64,000 nt of DNA from the NCBI RefSeq assembly GCF_017086465.1, contig NZ_CP070961.1, positions 1,550,001 through 1,614,000 on the forward strand. The letters run 5' to 3'. The DNA comes from Nocardioides sp. zg-1228 (GTDB lineage: Bacteria; Actinomycetota; Actinomycetes; Propionibacteriales; Nocardioidaceae). Below are positions 33,247 through 42,367 of this stretch, piece by piece. How positions within the stretch are numbered: position 1 is the first letter of the stretch; each line of letters begins with the position of its first letter. The notes beneath the pieces were generated by a model. The model had not been told where the DNA came from. It searched no databases and saw only the letters and a program-made list of their open reading frames with translations. The position numbers and the translations under genes were made by a program.

Positions 33247-34812
33247 TCAGCCGCCGCCGGCGGGCAGGGGCTCGAGCATGATGTCGGGGTTGTCGCGGGC
33301 GGTGACCATCGCCCGCCACTGGTCGACGAAGAGGGCGAGCCGGGTGCCGTCGCTGCGCTGGAGCACCTCGACGCCGCGCTTGCCGGCCAGGGCGCTCGCC
33401 CCGTCGGCGTCGGTGCGGCGGGCGACCTGGTAGTCGAGCCGGGAGAGCCGGATGGGCGAGTTGAACTCGTTGGTCATCCGGTCCTCGACGACCTCGAACT
33501 GCATCGGTCCGACGGCGGCGAGGACGGGGTTCTGGTCGCCGCGCAGGTCCGAGCGCAGCACCTGCACCACGCCCTCCTGGTCGAGCTGCTCGATGCCGCG
33601 GCGGAACTGCTTGTAGCGGCCGATGTCGCTGGCGCTGGCGGTGACGAAGTGCTCCGGCGCGAAGCTCGGCACGGGCGGGTACTCGATCGGGTCGCCGACG
33701 TAGACGGTGTCGCCCACCCGCAGGGACTGGGCGTTGACGAAGCCGATGATGTCGCCGGGCTCGGCGGTCTCGACCGCCGCGGTGTCGCGGCCGAAGACCG
33801 ACTGGGCGAACTTGGTCGCGAAGGGGCGGCCGCTGCCGGCGTGGGTGACCACCATGCCGCGCTCGAACGTGCCGGACACGACGCGGGCGTAGGCGAGGCG
33901 GTCGCGGTGGGCGTTGTTCATCCCCGACTGCACCTTGAACACGAAGGCGCTGAAGTCGTCGCCGGTCTCGCGGACCGACCCGTCGACGCCGGCGGTCGCG
34001 CTGGGGTCGGGCGCGATGTCGAGCAGCAGGTCGAGGAGCTGGGCCACGCCGAAGTTCTGCAGCGCCGAGGCGAACATCACGGGCGTGGTCTCGCCGGCCA
34101 GGAACCGGTCCTGGTCGTGGTCGGCCTCGTCGAGGGTGAGCAGCTCGTGCTCCTCCACGGCGGCCGCCCAGGTCTCCGCGTCGGCGTCGTCGACCTCGTC
34201 GGCGGCCATCCGCCGCTCGGGCGCGCGGGTCGCGCCGCCCGCGGTGCGGGTGTACTTCACGAACTCTCCCGTACGCCGGTCGAGCACGCCGCGGAAGTCG
34301 CCGGCCTCGCCGACGGGCCAGGTGAGGGGCGTGGGTCGCAGCCCGATCTTCTCCTGGATCAGGTCCATCAGCTCGAGTGCCGAGAGGCCGGGACGGTCCC
34401 ACTTGTTGATCACCGTCATCACCGGGATGCCGCGCAGGGCGCAGACCTTGAAGAGCTTGAGCGTCTGCGGCTCGAGCCCCTTGCCGGCGTCGACCAGCAT
34501 CACCGCCGAGTCCACGGCCGACAGCACGCGGTAGGTGTCCTCGGAGAAGTCGCTGTGACCGGGGGTGTCGACGAGGTTGACCACGTGGTCGCGGTAGACG
34601 AACTGGAGCGCGGCCGAGGTGATCGAGATGCCGCGGGCCTTCTCCATCGCCATCCAGTCCGACACGGTGGCCCGCCGGTCGCCCTTGCCGTGCACGGCGC
34701 CCGCCTCGGTGATGACCCGGGCGTGCAGGGCGAGCGCCTCGGTCAGCGTGGACTTGCCTGCGTCGGGGTGGCTGATGACCGCGAAGGTCCGGCGAGGGCG
34801 GGTGTCGGGCAC
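33247..34812 (-). CDS. prfC: Peptide chain release factor 3
   Basis: RF3 is a GTPase that recycles class I release factors from the ribosome after termination. The 521-residue protein has the P-loop ISHPDAGKSTLTEAL at about 13-27, DTPGHSDFSEDTYRVL (G3) and NKWDRPGL (G4), then RF3-specific parts such as FASALQNFGVAQLLDLLL and ELVEDR-like segments (MQFEVVEDRMTNEFNSP). The start is GTG 34812. It is separated by 39 bp from the downstream selO gene on the same strand. Confidence 0.95.
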   Translation of the reverse strand: MPDTRPRRTFAVISHPDAGKSTLTEALALHARVITEAGAVHGKGDRRATVSDWMAMEKARGISITSAALQFVYRDHVVNLVDTPGHSDFSEDTYRVLSAVDSAVMLVDAGKGLEPQTLKLFKVCALRGIPVMTVINKWDRPGLSALELMDLIQEKIGLRPTPLTWPVGEAGDFRGVLDRRTGEFVKYTRTAGGATRAPERRMAADEVDDADAETWAAAVEEHELLTLDEADHDQDRFLAGETTPVMFASALQNFGVAQLLDLLLDIAPDPSATAGVDGSVRETGDDFSAFVFKVQSGMNNAHRDRLAYARVVSGTFERGMVVTHAGSGRPFATKFAQSVFGRDTAAVETAEPGDIIGFVNAQSLRVGDTVYVGDPIEYPPVPSFAPEHFVTASASDIGRYKQFRRGIEQLDQEGVVQVLRSDLRGDQNPVLAAVGPMQFEVVEDRMTNEFNSPIRLSRLDYQVARRTDADGASALAGKRGVEVLQRSDGTRLALFVDQWRAMVTARDNPDIMLEPLPAGGG

Positions 34813-34935
34813 CGCGCGAACCTACCGGCCCGCGGCCCCGACCTCCGCTTCGCCGCCAGCGCCCGAGACCCACGTCACGCCGGCGTAGGGCCGCGGTCCC
34901 TGCGGATGGCCGGTCGGGCTGGACCCGTGCGCGGG

Positions 34936-35670
34936 TCAGCCGTCGTGGAGCCCGACGATGACGCGGGCCAACCGGACGGCGGGGACGCCGGCGCGACGGG
35001 CGGCGTCCTCGAGGTGGGCGCGGGCCTGCGCGACCGGGATGTCGCGCTGGGCCGCGACGAGCCCGGTGGCGGCGTCGAGCAGCGCCAGCCCTTCGAGGTG
35101 CGCCGGGGCCTCCTGCGCCAGGGTGCGGGTGGTGAACGAGAGGTCGGCGTTGGTGATCGCGCCGGGAGCCCACGCCCCGAAGGCGTCGGCCAGCTGCTGG
35201 TGCCGGCCGGCGAAGGTGTCGGTGGCGGCCCCGTAGAGGTTGACCGTCGCGACCACCTCGTCGTCGAGCACGACCGGGAGCGTGAGGGTGCTCTGCACCC
35301 CGGCAGCGGCGCTCGCGCGGGCGAAGTCGTGCCAGCGCGACTCACTGAGCAGGCCGCCGGGGGAGGTGGTGATGCCGTGGCCGAGGTCGATGGCGTCGAC
35401 GCACGGTCCGCTGTCGACGTACTGCACCGCGTCGAGGGTCGCGATCTCGTCGTCGGACGCGACCAGGGTGAAGGTCACGCCGAGCTCGCGGGACGCCAGG
35501 CTCACCCCGACCAGCCCCGGCGCGACGCGGCGCGCGGTCTCGGTGGCCGCCGACAGGCTCGTCGCGAGTGCGGCGTCGTCGTCGACGTGGGCACCGAGGT
35601 CGTCCAGGGCGCGCAGCGTCTCGGGGATCGGTTCCACGCTCGTGTCGTACCCCGCGAGGCGCGGCGTCAT
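34936..35670 (-). CDS. GAF-ANTAR domain protein
   Basis: The 244-residue protein has a GAF domain (about 35-165), with AVQYVDSGPCVDAIDLG and ALTLPVVLDDEVVATVNLYG-like strands, and a C-terminal ANTAR domain (about 185-240). The ANTAR part reads ALLDAATGLVAAQRDIPVAQARAHLEDAARRAGVPAVRLARVIV. ANTAR proteins bind two-hexaloop RNA structures to prevent termination; the GAF part would sense a small ligand. The start is taken at ATG 35670; an in-frame start at 35730 adds 20 residues. No target RNA was seen nearby. Confidence 0.82.
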   Translation of the reverse strand: MTPRLAGYDTSVEPIPETLRALDDLGAHVDDDAALATSLSAATETARRVAPGLVGVSLASRELGVTFTLVASDDEIATLDAVQYVDSGPCVDAIDLGHGITTSPGGLLSESRWHDFARASAAAGVQSTLTLPVVLDDEVVATVNLYGAATDTFAGRHQQLADAFGAWAPGAITNADLSFTTRTLAQEAPAHLEGLALLDAATGLVAAQRDIPVAQARAHLEDAARRAGVPAVRLARVIVGLHDG

Positions 35671-35874
35671 GCCGCCGACGCCCGCGGTGACCGGCGCCGC
35701 GATCCGGGTCGGGCATCGCGCGGCCGGCACGCGGCATGAGTCGTCGACACAGGGGTACCGCCAGTCACAGGTGCGGGTGACCTCCGGAGGTCACCGGCCC
35801 CCAGACCCGGGTGCTCAAGAAGCGGGCACCCGGGTCGCCCTCCCCACGGAGTGCGTCGTCGGCCCCCGGGTGGG

Positions 35875-36135
35875 TCACATCCGGCCGCGGAGGCCCTTGT
35901 AGAGGTCGATCTCCGACCGCAGCCGCGGTGGCAGCGGGGCGCCCGCCGCGGCCAGCGCCGCGGCGTAGGCCTCCAGCGCGTCGAGCAGCGCCTGGCGCAG
36001 CTGCTGCTGCTCGCCGAGCCGGGTGGCGTGCCGCGACTGGTCGAGCGTACGCCGGGCCACGAGCACGTCGTCGAGGAGCGCGGCCAGCTGCTCGTGCCGG
36101 CCGGGATCGAGCTGTCGTCCTGATGCTTCCACCAT
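35875..36135 (-). CDS. Small helical hypothetical protein
   Basis: The 86-residue protein (ATG 36135) is almost wholly alpha-helical and charged, with heptad-like Leu/Ala spacing (HEQLAALLDDVLVARRTL, QLRQALLDALEAYAAAL) and the end LRSEIDLYKGLRGRM. This suggests a small coiled-coil or helical hairpin. It follows the MFS gene by 65 bp on the same strand. Family not recognised. Confidence 0.6.
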   Translation of the reverse strand: MVEASGRQLDPGRHEQLAALLDDVLVARRTLDQSRHATRLGEQQQLRQALLDALEAYAAALAAAGAPLPPRLRSEIDLYKGLRGRM

Positions 36136-36200
36136 GGCTTGTCCGACCTGTCCAGCCAGGGGCGGGGACCCGGTGCCTCCGCGTGGTGGACGGGTCCAAC

Positions 36201-37469
36201 CTAGCGGCTGCCGCCCACCGGGACGTCCGCGCGGTGCTCGCCGGGCGTCGCCGGCGGGATGCTCCGGTCGGCTGCTGCCGCGCGGAGACGGCGCTGCTGC
36301 GTCGACATCAGCGCGACCGCGAGCACCGTCGCGCCGACGGTGATGGCGAACGCGGCAGTGGCGCCCGACTCGTCGGCGAGGCGGCCGGCGAGGCTCGAGC
36401 CGAGGGCGTAGCCCAGCCCGGTCGCGCTGGCCAGCGTCGTCATCGCCGCGCCGACCTGGGCCGGCGGCACGGCCCGCTCGGCGAGCGAGAAGACGGCGAT
36501 CATGTAGGGCGCGACGGCGCAGCCGAGGACCAGCACGGTCGCGGTCGCGGTGCCCAACGAGCCGACGGCCAGCAGCGGCAGCGACAGCACGAGCAGCACC
36601 CAGGCGGCGACGAGGGCGCGGCGCTCGTGACCGATCCGCTCGGGGACGAAGGCCGTGGCGAGACCGGCGACCGCGCTGCCGACGCCGAGGGTCGCGTGCA
36701 CCAGCCCGGCGGCGCCCGGCGTCCCGGCCTCCGTGGCGAGCACGGTGGCGCCGGTCTGGGTGGCGCCGAACAGCATGCCGATCGAGACCTGCGCGGCGGC
36801 CAGCACGACGAAGGCGGGCGCGATGAGCCGGCCCGAGCCGACGGCCCGCTCCGTCTCGTGGGTCAGGCGGGCGGACGGGTCGAGCGCGAACGCGGAGCCG
36901 AAGACGGCGAGCAGCACCGCGGCGAGCAGGAGCGCCCCGGACGGCGAGACGACGGCGACCGAGAGGCCCACCAGCGCCGGGCCGATCGCGAACGACGCCT
37001 CGTCGGCGGCGCCCTCGTAGGAGAAGGCGGCGTCGACGAGCCGGCGCTGGTGGGCACCGGTCGCGCGCGTCAGGGGGCGCCACCTCACCCGGGCCAGCGG
37101 CCCGACCTGGGGGAGCACCAGTCCGGTGGCGGCCGCGGTGAGGACGACCAGCCCGTCGGCGGCGTCGGCGGCCACGACCGCGACGAGCAGGGCCAGCCCG
37201 GCGGCGCCGAGCAGCGACTGGACGAGGACGACGGGGCGTTGCCCGATGCGGTCGGCGAGCGACCCCGCGACCGGCGCGCCCGCGGCGTTGGCGACGGCCA
37301 GGGCGCCGGCGCTCAGCCCGCCGAGGCCGTAGCTGCCGGTGGCCGTCGAGACGAGCAGGAGGGTGCCGAGCTGGCTCATCGCCAACGGCAGGCGGCCGAC
37401 GAAGGCCACGAGGACGTAGGAGGGGCCGGCGATCGACAGGAGTCGGCGGTAGGAGGCGAGGGGGCTCAC
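36201..37469 (-). CDS. MFS transporter
   Basis: The 422-residue protein (GTG 37469) has about twelve hydrophobic segments in two halves and the MFS loop motif GSLADRIGQRP (about 70-80) after helix 2. It should be a proton-linked exporter or importer, but the sequence does not show the substrate. A short central cytoplasmic loop (ALDPSARLTHETERAVG) separates the halves. A 15-bp dyad lies in its leader. Confidence 0.83.
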   Translation of the reverse strand: MSPLASYRRLLSIAGPSYVLVAFVGRLPLAMSQLGTLLLVSTATGSYGLGGLSAGALAVANAAGAPVAGSLADRIGQRPVVLVQSLLGAAGLALLVAVVAADAADGLVVLTAAATGLVLPQVGPLARVRWRPLTRATGAHQRRLVDAAFSYEGAADEASFAIGPALVGLSVAVVSPSGALLLAAVLLAVFGSAFALDPSARLTHETERAVGSGRLIAPAFVVLAAAQVSIGMLFGATQTGATVLATEAGTPGAAGLVHATLGVGSAVAGLATAFVPERIGHERRALVAAWVLLVLSLPLLAVGSLGTATATVLVLGCAVAPYMIAVFSLAERAVPPAQVGAAMTTLASATGLGYALGSSLAGRLADESGATAAFAITVGATVLAVALMSTQQRRLRAAAADRSIPPATPGEHRADVPVGGSR

Positions 37470-37484
37470 GGGATCCTTCAGGGT

Positions 37485-37499
37485 GCGTCGGTACGACGC
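37485..37499. promoter_or_regulatory. Dyad in the leader of the MFS gene
   Basis: GCGTCG-GTA-CGACGC is a perfect 6-3-6 dyad, 16 bp before the GTG start of the MFS gene (minus strand) and in the divergent region shared with the glycan operon. It could be an operator for a TetR- or MarR-type repressor encoded elsewhere. Confidence 0.35.
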
Positions 37500-37596
37500 G
37501 CCGAACCCACCTCCAAGGACGCGTTGAACCCTCTGCTGGCATCCATCCTAGGAGGCCGATCGGACCACCGCCGAATCAGGGTGGCGCCCCCGTAGG

Positions 37597-39177
37597 GTGG
37601 CGGGCGTGCCCCCTCGTCCCGACCGGTCCGACGGCGTCCGGCGCGGCGGGGCATCCCGGCTGCGCGCCGTCGACCCGCTCGTCCCGGTGGTCGGGATCGT
37701 CGCGGTCGTCGTCTACGTGCTCCACGGCTTCCACGGCGCGCTGACCCGTGACCTGGGCATCTACAGCTATGCCGGCCAGCAGGTCGCGGACGGGGTGCCG
37801 CCCTATCTCGGGGTGCTCAACCGCGCCGGGCCGCTGGCGCACGTGCTGCCGGGGGCAGGGGCGCTCGTGGCGCGCGTCGGCGGCCTCGACGACGTGGTCA
37901 CCATGCGCGTGCTGTTCATGCTCCTCGCCACGGCCGCGGTGTGCGTGTCCTACCTGCTCGGTCGCGACCTGCTCGGCTCCCGCCCGGCGGGCCTCGTCAC
38001 CGCGAGCGCGATGCTCGCCTTCCACGGCTTCATCCAGTACGCCTCGAGCGGGCCGCGCGAGAAGACCCCGATGACGCTGTTCGTCCTCGTCGCGCTGTGG
38101 GCGGCGACCCGGCGCCGCTGGTTCACCGCGGGGCTGTTCACCAGCCTCGCCACCCTGTGCCTGCAGACGGCGTTCTTCAGCACCGTCACCGCCGTGGTCG
38201 TGGCGGCGCTGCTGCTCGCCCACGGACGACGGGTGCGCGCCCTGGTGCAGGTGGGCGTGGGCGGGCTGGTGCCCGTCGCCGTGCTCGCCGCCTGGTTCGC
38301 CCTGGCCGGCTCGCTGCGCGAGGCCTACGACGGCTTCTACGGGATCAACCGCCGCTACACGGTGCCCGATCCGCTCGCCGAGGACCTGGAACGGGTGTGG
38401 GACGACCTGCAGGTGGCCTACGGCGTGACGGTGTGGCTGCTCCTCGCCGGCACGGTGCTGCTGGTGCTGGTCTCCCTCGCCGCGGTGTCGCGCCGGGCCC
38501 GCGACGCCGAGCCGGGGCTCCGGGTGCTGCCCGCGATGGCGGCCGGCCTGGTGGCCGGGCTGGCCTGGATCTGGCGGGAGTACGACGCCTGGCCCGACCT
38601 GTTCGCGGTGCTGCCCTTCGCCGCCCTCGGTCTCGGCGCGGCCTACGCGGTGGCCGCGCACGGGCTCGCGCCGCGGCGCCGGGCGGCGGTGGCGGCCGCC
38701 CTGGCCGTCGGCGGGGTGGCGCTCGCCCTGACCTATTCGCTGACCTCGCGCGACGACACGCTGCGCGAGCAGCGCGAGGCGACGGAGGCCGTGCTGGCGA
38801 CCCTGCCTCCCGGCGCCACCCTCACCTCGATCGAGGCACCGCAGCCGCTCGTCCTGGCCGGGCGCACCAACCCCACCCGCTACCAGATGTTCCGCAGCGG
38901 CCTGCAGGACTACATGGACGACACCTGGCCCGGAGGCCTGGCCGGCTTCCGCAGCGACCTGGTCGCCGACGGCACCGACCTCGTCGCGGTGGGGGAGACG
39001 GTCTCGACCGGGTGGCGCGAGTCGCTGCGGCCCGCCTACGTCTACGTCGGCAGCGCGCCGCTGTGGGACTGGTACGCCCGCGCCTCGCTCGGGCCGGCGA
39101 CCATCGCCGACCTGCGGGCGGCGGCGGGCTACGACCCGAGCAGTCCGCTCGCCCGCGCACCGGTGCCCGCCGGATGA
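37597..39177 (+). CDS. Polytopic membrane protein, GT39/PMT-like glycosyltransferase candidate
   Basis: The 526-residue protein has about ten hydrophobic segments. After the first helix the loop RDLGIYSYAGQQVADGVPPYLGVLNRAGPLAH contains the acidic and aromatic residues seen at the active site of GT-C enzymes (GT39-like). A soluble C-terminal part (about 395-526) has no motif I know. It probably transfers a sugar from a polyprenyl-phosphate donor outside the membrane. GTG 37597 and GTG 37606 are both possible starts. It overlaps the next gene by 4 bp (ATGA). Confidence 0.7.
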   Translation: MAGVPPRPDRSDGVRRGGASRLRAVDPLVPVVGIVAVVVYVLHGFHGALTRDLGIYSYAGQQVADGVPPYLGVLNRAGPLAHVLPGAGALVARVGGLDDVVTMRVLFMLLATAAVCVSYLLGRDLLGSRPAGLVTASAMLAFHGFIQYASSGPREKTPMTLFVLVALWAATRRRWFTAGLFTSLATLCLQTAFFSTVTAVVVAALLLAHGRRVRALVQVGVGGLVPVAVLAAWFALAGSLREAYDGFYGINRRYTVPDPLAEDLERVWDDLQVAYGVTVWLLLAGTVLLVLVSLAAVSRRARDAEPGLRVLPAMAAGLVAGLAWIWREYDAWPDLFAVLPFAALGLGAAYAVAAHGLAPRRRAAVAAALAVGGVALALTYSLTSRDDTLREQREATEAVLATLPPGATLTSIEAPQPLVLAGRTNPTRYQMFRSGLQDYMDDTWPGGLAGFRSDLVADGTDLVAVGETVSTGWRESLRPAYVYVGSAPLWDWYARASLGPATIADLRAAAGYDPSSPLARAPVPAG

Positions 39178-40400
39178 GCAGCCGCCGGGCACCGGCCCTG
39201 CTCGCCGCCGGCTCGGTGGTCAGCGGGCTGCTGGCCTACCTCGTCTTCGTCCTGGTCACCCGCGCCCTGGGGGCCACCGCGGCGGCTCCGGTCTCGGTGC
39301 TGTGGACCGCGTGGGCGCTGGCGGGCGCCGCCCTCACGTTCCCGCTCCAGCACTGGATCACCCGGTGCGTCGCCGCCGGGCGCGAGGGCGACGTAGGCCG
39401 CTCGGCCGGGGGCGTCGCGACGGTGGTGGTGCTCGTCTCGGTGACCGCCGGGGTGCTGTCGTGGCTGCTGCGCGAGCGGCTCTTCGGCCGCGACGACGGC
39501 TGGTTCCCGGTGCTCGTCGCGCTGGTGTTCGGGGGCTCTGCGTGCGTCGGCGTGCTGCGTGGCGGCCTGGCCGGCCGCGGCCGGATGGGGGCGGCGGCGT
39601 GGAGCCTGGTCGCGGAGAACGCGCTGCGGTGCGTGCTCGTCGGCGTGCTGCTGCTGGCGGGGGTGCACGACCCCGTCGCCCACGGCCTGGCCCTCGTCGC
39701 CGGCTCGCTGGTCGCACTCTGGCCGGCGGCCTGGCGCCTCCACGCGGCCGACGACGAGGCGGGCCGGGCGGGGTCGCTGGCCTTCCTGGGCGGCGCCGCC
39801 ACCGCCCAGCTGTTCGCCCAGGGCGTGCTCACCGGGGGAGCGGTGGTGGTGGCCCTCGTCGGCGGGTCGCCGGCCGAGGTGACGGTCATGTTCGCGACGC
39901 TGGCGCTGTTCCGGGCGCCCTACATGGTCGTGCTGGGCACGCTGCCCCAGCTCACCCACCACGTGACCGGGCTCGTCGCGGCGGAGGACCGGCAGGCGCT
40001 TCGCGCGCTCGCGGGGCGGCTGGCCGTGCTCGCTGTCGCGACCGTGGCGATCGGCGCCGTCGTCGGGCTCGTCGCGGGGTCGCCGCTCGTGCGGGCCGTC
40101 TTCGGTCGCTCCGTCGAGGTCGGGCCGGGCGTCGCGACGCTCGTGGCGGCGGGGTGCGCCCTGGCCCTGGTCAACGTGGTGCTGATGGTGGTCGCCCTCG
40201 CGCTGGAGCGTCCGGGCCGGGTGAGCGGCGCCTGGTGCCTGGCCGTCGTCGCCGGGGCGCTCGTGCTGCTCACGACCGGCGCGGCGGCGCCCCTCGAGCG
40301 CGTGGCCGTCGCCTTCCTGGCCGCCGAGGTCGTGGCCACGGCGCTCCTCGCGGTGGTGGCGTCCGGCGCGCTCAGGCCGGGTCGGAGGACGTCGGCCTGA
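39174..40400 (+). CDS. Flippase-like polysaccharide export protein
   Basis: The 408-residue protein has ten or more hydrophobic segments, starting with LLAAGSVVSGLLAYLVFVLVTRALG, the usual first helices of Wzx/PST-type flippases of the MOP superfamily. FPLQHWITRCVAAG and FRAPYMVVLGTLPQL are compatible. It should move lipid-linked sugars or glycans across the membrane. It is coupled to the upstream GT-C-like gene by ATGA. Its 3' end overlaps the opposed methyltransferase gene by 29 bp. Confidence 0.75.
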   Translation: MSSRRAPALLAAGSVVSGLLAYLVFVLVTRALGATAAAPVSVLWTAWALAGAALTFPLQHWITRCVAAGREGDVGRSAGGVATVVVLVSVTAGVLSWLLRERLFGRDDGWFPVLVALVFGGSACVGVLRGGLAGRGRMGAAAWSLVAENALRCVLVGVLLLAGVHDPVAHGLALVAGSLVALWPAAWRLHAADDEAGRAGSLAFLGGAATAQLFAQGVLTGGAVVVALVGGSPAEVTVMFATLALFRAPYMVVLGTLPQLTHHVTGLVAAEDRQALRALAGRLAVLAVATVAIGAVVGLVAGSPLVRAVFGRSVEVGPGVATLVAAGCALALVNVVLMVVALALERPGRVSGAWCLAVVAGALVLLTTGAAAPLERVAVAFLAAEVVATALLAVVASGALRPGRRTSA

Positions 40401-41118
40401 CCGCGGCGACGAACACCGAGGAGCCGAAGGGAAGGTCGCCGCGGCGCAGCACCCGCGCCTCCGCACGGCACACGCCGCTCAGCACCCGGTCGAGCGCCGG
40501 CGACACCTCGGGCAGGCGCGAGTCGCCCGCGGGTGCGGGCCGGACCCGGCGGCGCAGCCGCTCGGCGGCGAAGAGCGGGAAGACCCCACCGAAGGCGTAG
40601 GTCGTGCGCAGCACCCGCGCACCCGCACCCTCGACCAGCGCGACGACCGAGCGCCTGGTGTAGCGCCGGTGGTGGCCGGCCTGGACGTCGTGGTCCGACC
40701 ACGCCCACTGGTAGGCGGGCACCGAGATCAGCATCCGGCCGCCGGGCGCCAGGACGCGCAGCAGCTCGGCGACCGCGCGGGCGTCGTCCGCGCAGTGCTC
40801 GACGACGTCGAACGCCGAGACCACGTCGAAGGTGGCGTCGGCGAACGGCAGCTCGGTGGCCGAGCCGACCACGCCCTCGCCCGGCCTCAGCCCGTCGGGG
40901 AACAGGTCCAGCGCGACGTGCTGCTGCGCGCCGCGCATCCACGCGACGCTGGGCGCGTCGGCGCTGCCGACGTCGAGGGTGCGCCGCGGGGTGCCCAGGT
41001 GGGGCGCCATCACGGCGTCCAGCAGGTCGGCGCGGGCCCGGTGCCACCAGTAGCCCTCGCGGCGCAGCGAGGAGGAGCCGGGCTGCGCGTCCGTCTCGGC
41101 GCTCATCGAGGTGCTCAT
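40372..41118 (-). CDS. Class I SAM-dependent methyltransferase
   Basis: The 248-residue protein has the SAM-binding motif I RTLDVGSADAPSV (about 46-58), motif II HVALDLFPDG, the post-I acidic strand VVSAFDVVEHCADD, and the LRVLAPGGRMLISVPA strand. This is a Methyltransf_11-type domain. It is last in a four-gene minus-strand operon with an aminotransferase, sulfotransferase and GT2, so it may methylate a sugar or lipid intermediate of the same glycan. It starts 7 bp after the aminotransferase stop. Confidence 0.85.
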   Translation of the reverse strand: MSTSMSAETDAQPGSSSLRREGYWWHRARADLLDAVMAPHLGTPRRTLDVGSADAPSVAWMRGAQQHVALDLFPDGLRPGEGVVGSATELPFADATFDVVSAFDVVEHCADDARAVAELLRVLAPGGRMLISVPAYQWAWSDHDVQAGHHRRYTRRSVVALVEGAGARVLRTTYAFGGVFPLFAAERLRRRVRPAPAGDSRLPEVSPALDRVLSGVCRAEARVLRRGDLPFGSSVFVAAVRPTSSDPA

Positions 41119-41125
41119 CGGGGTC

Positions 41126-42367
41126 TCACCGGGCGGGCGCGGTGGCCGCGCCCGCCTCGAGGAAGGCCGCGACGACCCGGTCGAGGTCCCCGTCGGTGAG
41201 GGTGTTGTGGAACGGCAGGCGCAGCAGCCGGCCGCTGACGTCCTCGGCGACCGGGCACTGCGTCGCCCGGACGGCGAAGGCCCGCCCGGCGTCCGAGGTG
41301 TGCAGCGGCTGGTAGTGGAAGGTCGCCTGCACCCCCGACTTGCGCATCAGCTCCAGGACGTCGTTGCGGCGGCCGTGGTCGGACAGCAGCACGTAGTACA
41401 TGTGGTGGGCCGGCTCCCGCTCCTCCGGCACCCGCATCACCTCGAAGCCCAGCTCGTCGCCGTGGGGCGAGAGCGCGGCCTCGTAGTGGTCGTGGATGCG
41501 CCGCCGCACGGCCTGCACCGCCTCGCGCTGCTCGAGCTGGGCGAGGAGGTAGGCGGCCAGCACGTCGGAGAGGCCGAACGAGGAGCCGGTGTCCTTCCAG
41601 GTGTACTTGTCGACCTGGCCGAGCATGAAGGCGTGGCGGTTGGTGCCCTTGTCGTAGAGCACCCGGGCCCGGTCGACGTCGCGTGCGTCGTTGAGGACGA
41701 GCGCCCCGCCCTCGCCGCAGGTGAAGTTCTTGGTCTCGTGGAAGCTCAGCGTCGCGTAGCGCCCGAGGCTGCCGAGCGGCTCGCCGCGCCAGGTGCCGAA
41801 CAGGCCGTGGGCGTTGTCCTCGACCAGGCGCACCTCGGGCCACTCGGCGAGGACCTCGCGGATCGCCTCGACGTCGCAGGCGACGCCGGCGTAGTGCACC
41901 ACCACGACCGCCCGGACGTGCTCGTCGAGCAGGGTGGAGAGGTGCTCGGGATCGAGGCCGAGGGTGCGGCGCTCGATGTCGCAGAACAGCAGCCCGGCCC
42001 CCTGGCGGGCGTAGGCCAGCCCGGTGCTGGTGAAGGTGAACGACGGCACGATGACGGTGTCGCCCTCCTGGAGGTCCATCAGCATCGCCGAGAGCTCGAG
42101 CGCCGCGGTGCAGGAGGTGGTCATCAGCACCTCGGGGGACCCGGTGTCGGCGGCCAGGATCTCCGCCGCGCGGCGGGCGAACTCGCCCCCCGAGGACAGG
42201 TGGCCGCCGAGCACGGCCTCCTGGACGTAGTCGAGCTCGCGTCCCACGACCGCGGGCACGTTGAAGGCGATGTCCGGCAGGTCGCCGGTGCCGCCGGGTC
42301 CCGGCTGCTGTGCGTGTGCCACCACCGGCACCTCCCTCTCGTCGTCGCCGATCCCGCTCCCGCTCAC
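41126..42367 (-). CDS. DegT/DnrJ/EryC1-family sugar aminotransferase
   Basis: The 413-residue PLP enzyme resembles WecE/ArnB-type transaminases that make 4-amino-4,6-dideoxy or 4-amino-4-deoxy nucleotide sugars. It shows GGHLSSGGEF (N-terminal sugar site), TTSCTAALELSAMLMDL (PLP phosphate), VRLVEDNAHGLFG (Asp for the PLP nitrogen) and SFHETKNFTCGEGGAL, where Lys in HETKN is the Schiff base. The C-terminal half has RRNDVLELMRKSGVQATFHYQPLH. GTG 42367 overlaps the sulfotransferase stop by 4 bp. Confidence 0.9.
   Translation of the reverse strand: MSGSGIGDDEREVPVVAHAQQPGPGGTGDLPDIAFNVPAVVGRELDYVQEAVLGGHLSSGGEFARRAAEILAADTGSPEVLMTTSCTAALELSAMLMDLQEGDTVIVPSFTFTSTGLAYARQGAGLLFCDIERRTLGLDPEHLSTLLDEHVRAVVVVHYAGVACDVEAIREVLAEWPEVRLVEDNAHGLFGTWRGEPLGSLGRYATLSFHETKNFTCGEGGALVLNDARDVDRARVLYDKGTNRHAFMLGQVDKYTWKDTGSSFGLSDVLAAYLLAQLEQREAVQAVRRRIHDHYEAALSPHGDELGFEVMRVPEEREPAHHMYYVLLSDHGRRNDVLELMRKSGVQATFHYQPLHTSDAGRAFAVRATQCPVAEDVSGRLLRLPFHNTLTDGDLDRVVAAFLEAGAATAPAR

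Noticed and set aside
31721..35173. A minus-strand frame of about 1,150 codons spanning selO and prfC in another register
   Set aside because: It is frame-shifted relative to both real genes on the same strand and reads as Arg/Pro-rich filler.
35731..35874. Possible small gene between the GAF-ANTAR and helical-protein genes
   Set aside because: No frame with a start, ribosome site and natural composition was found; nothing notable is seen in this short gap.
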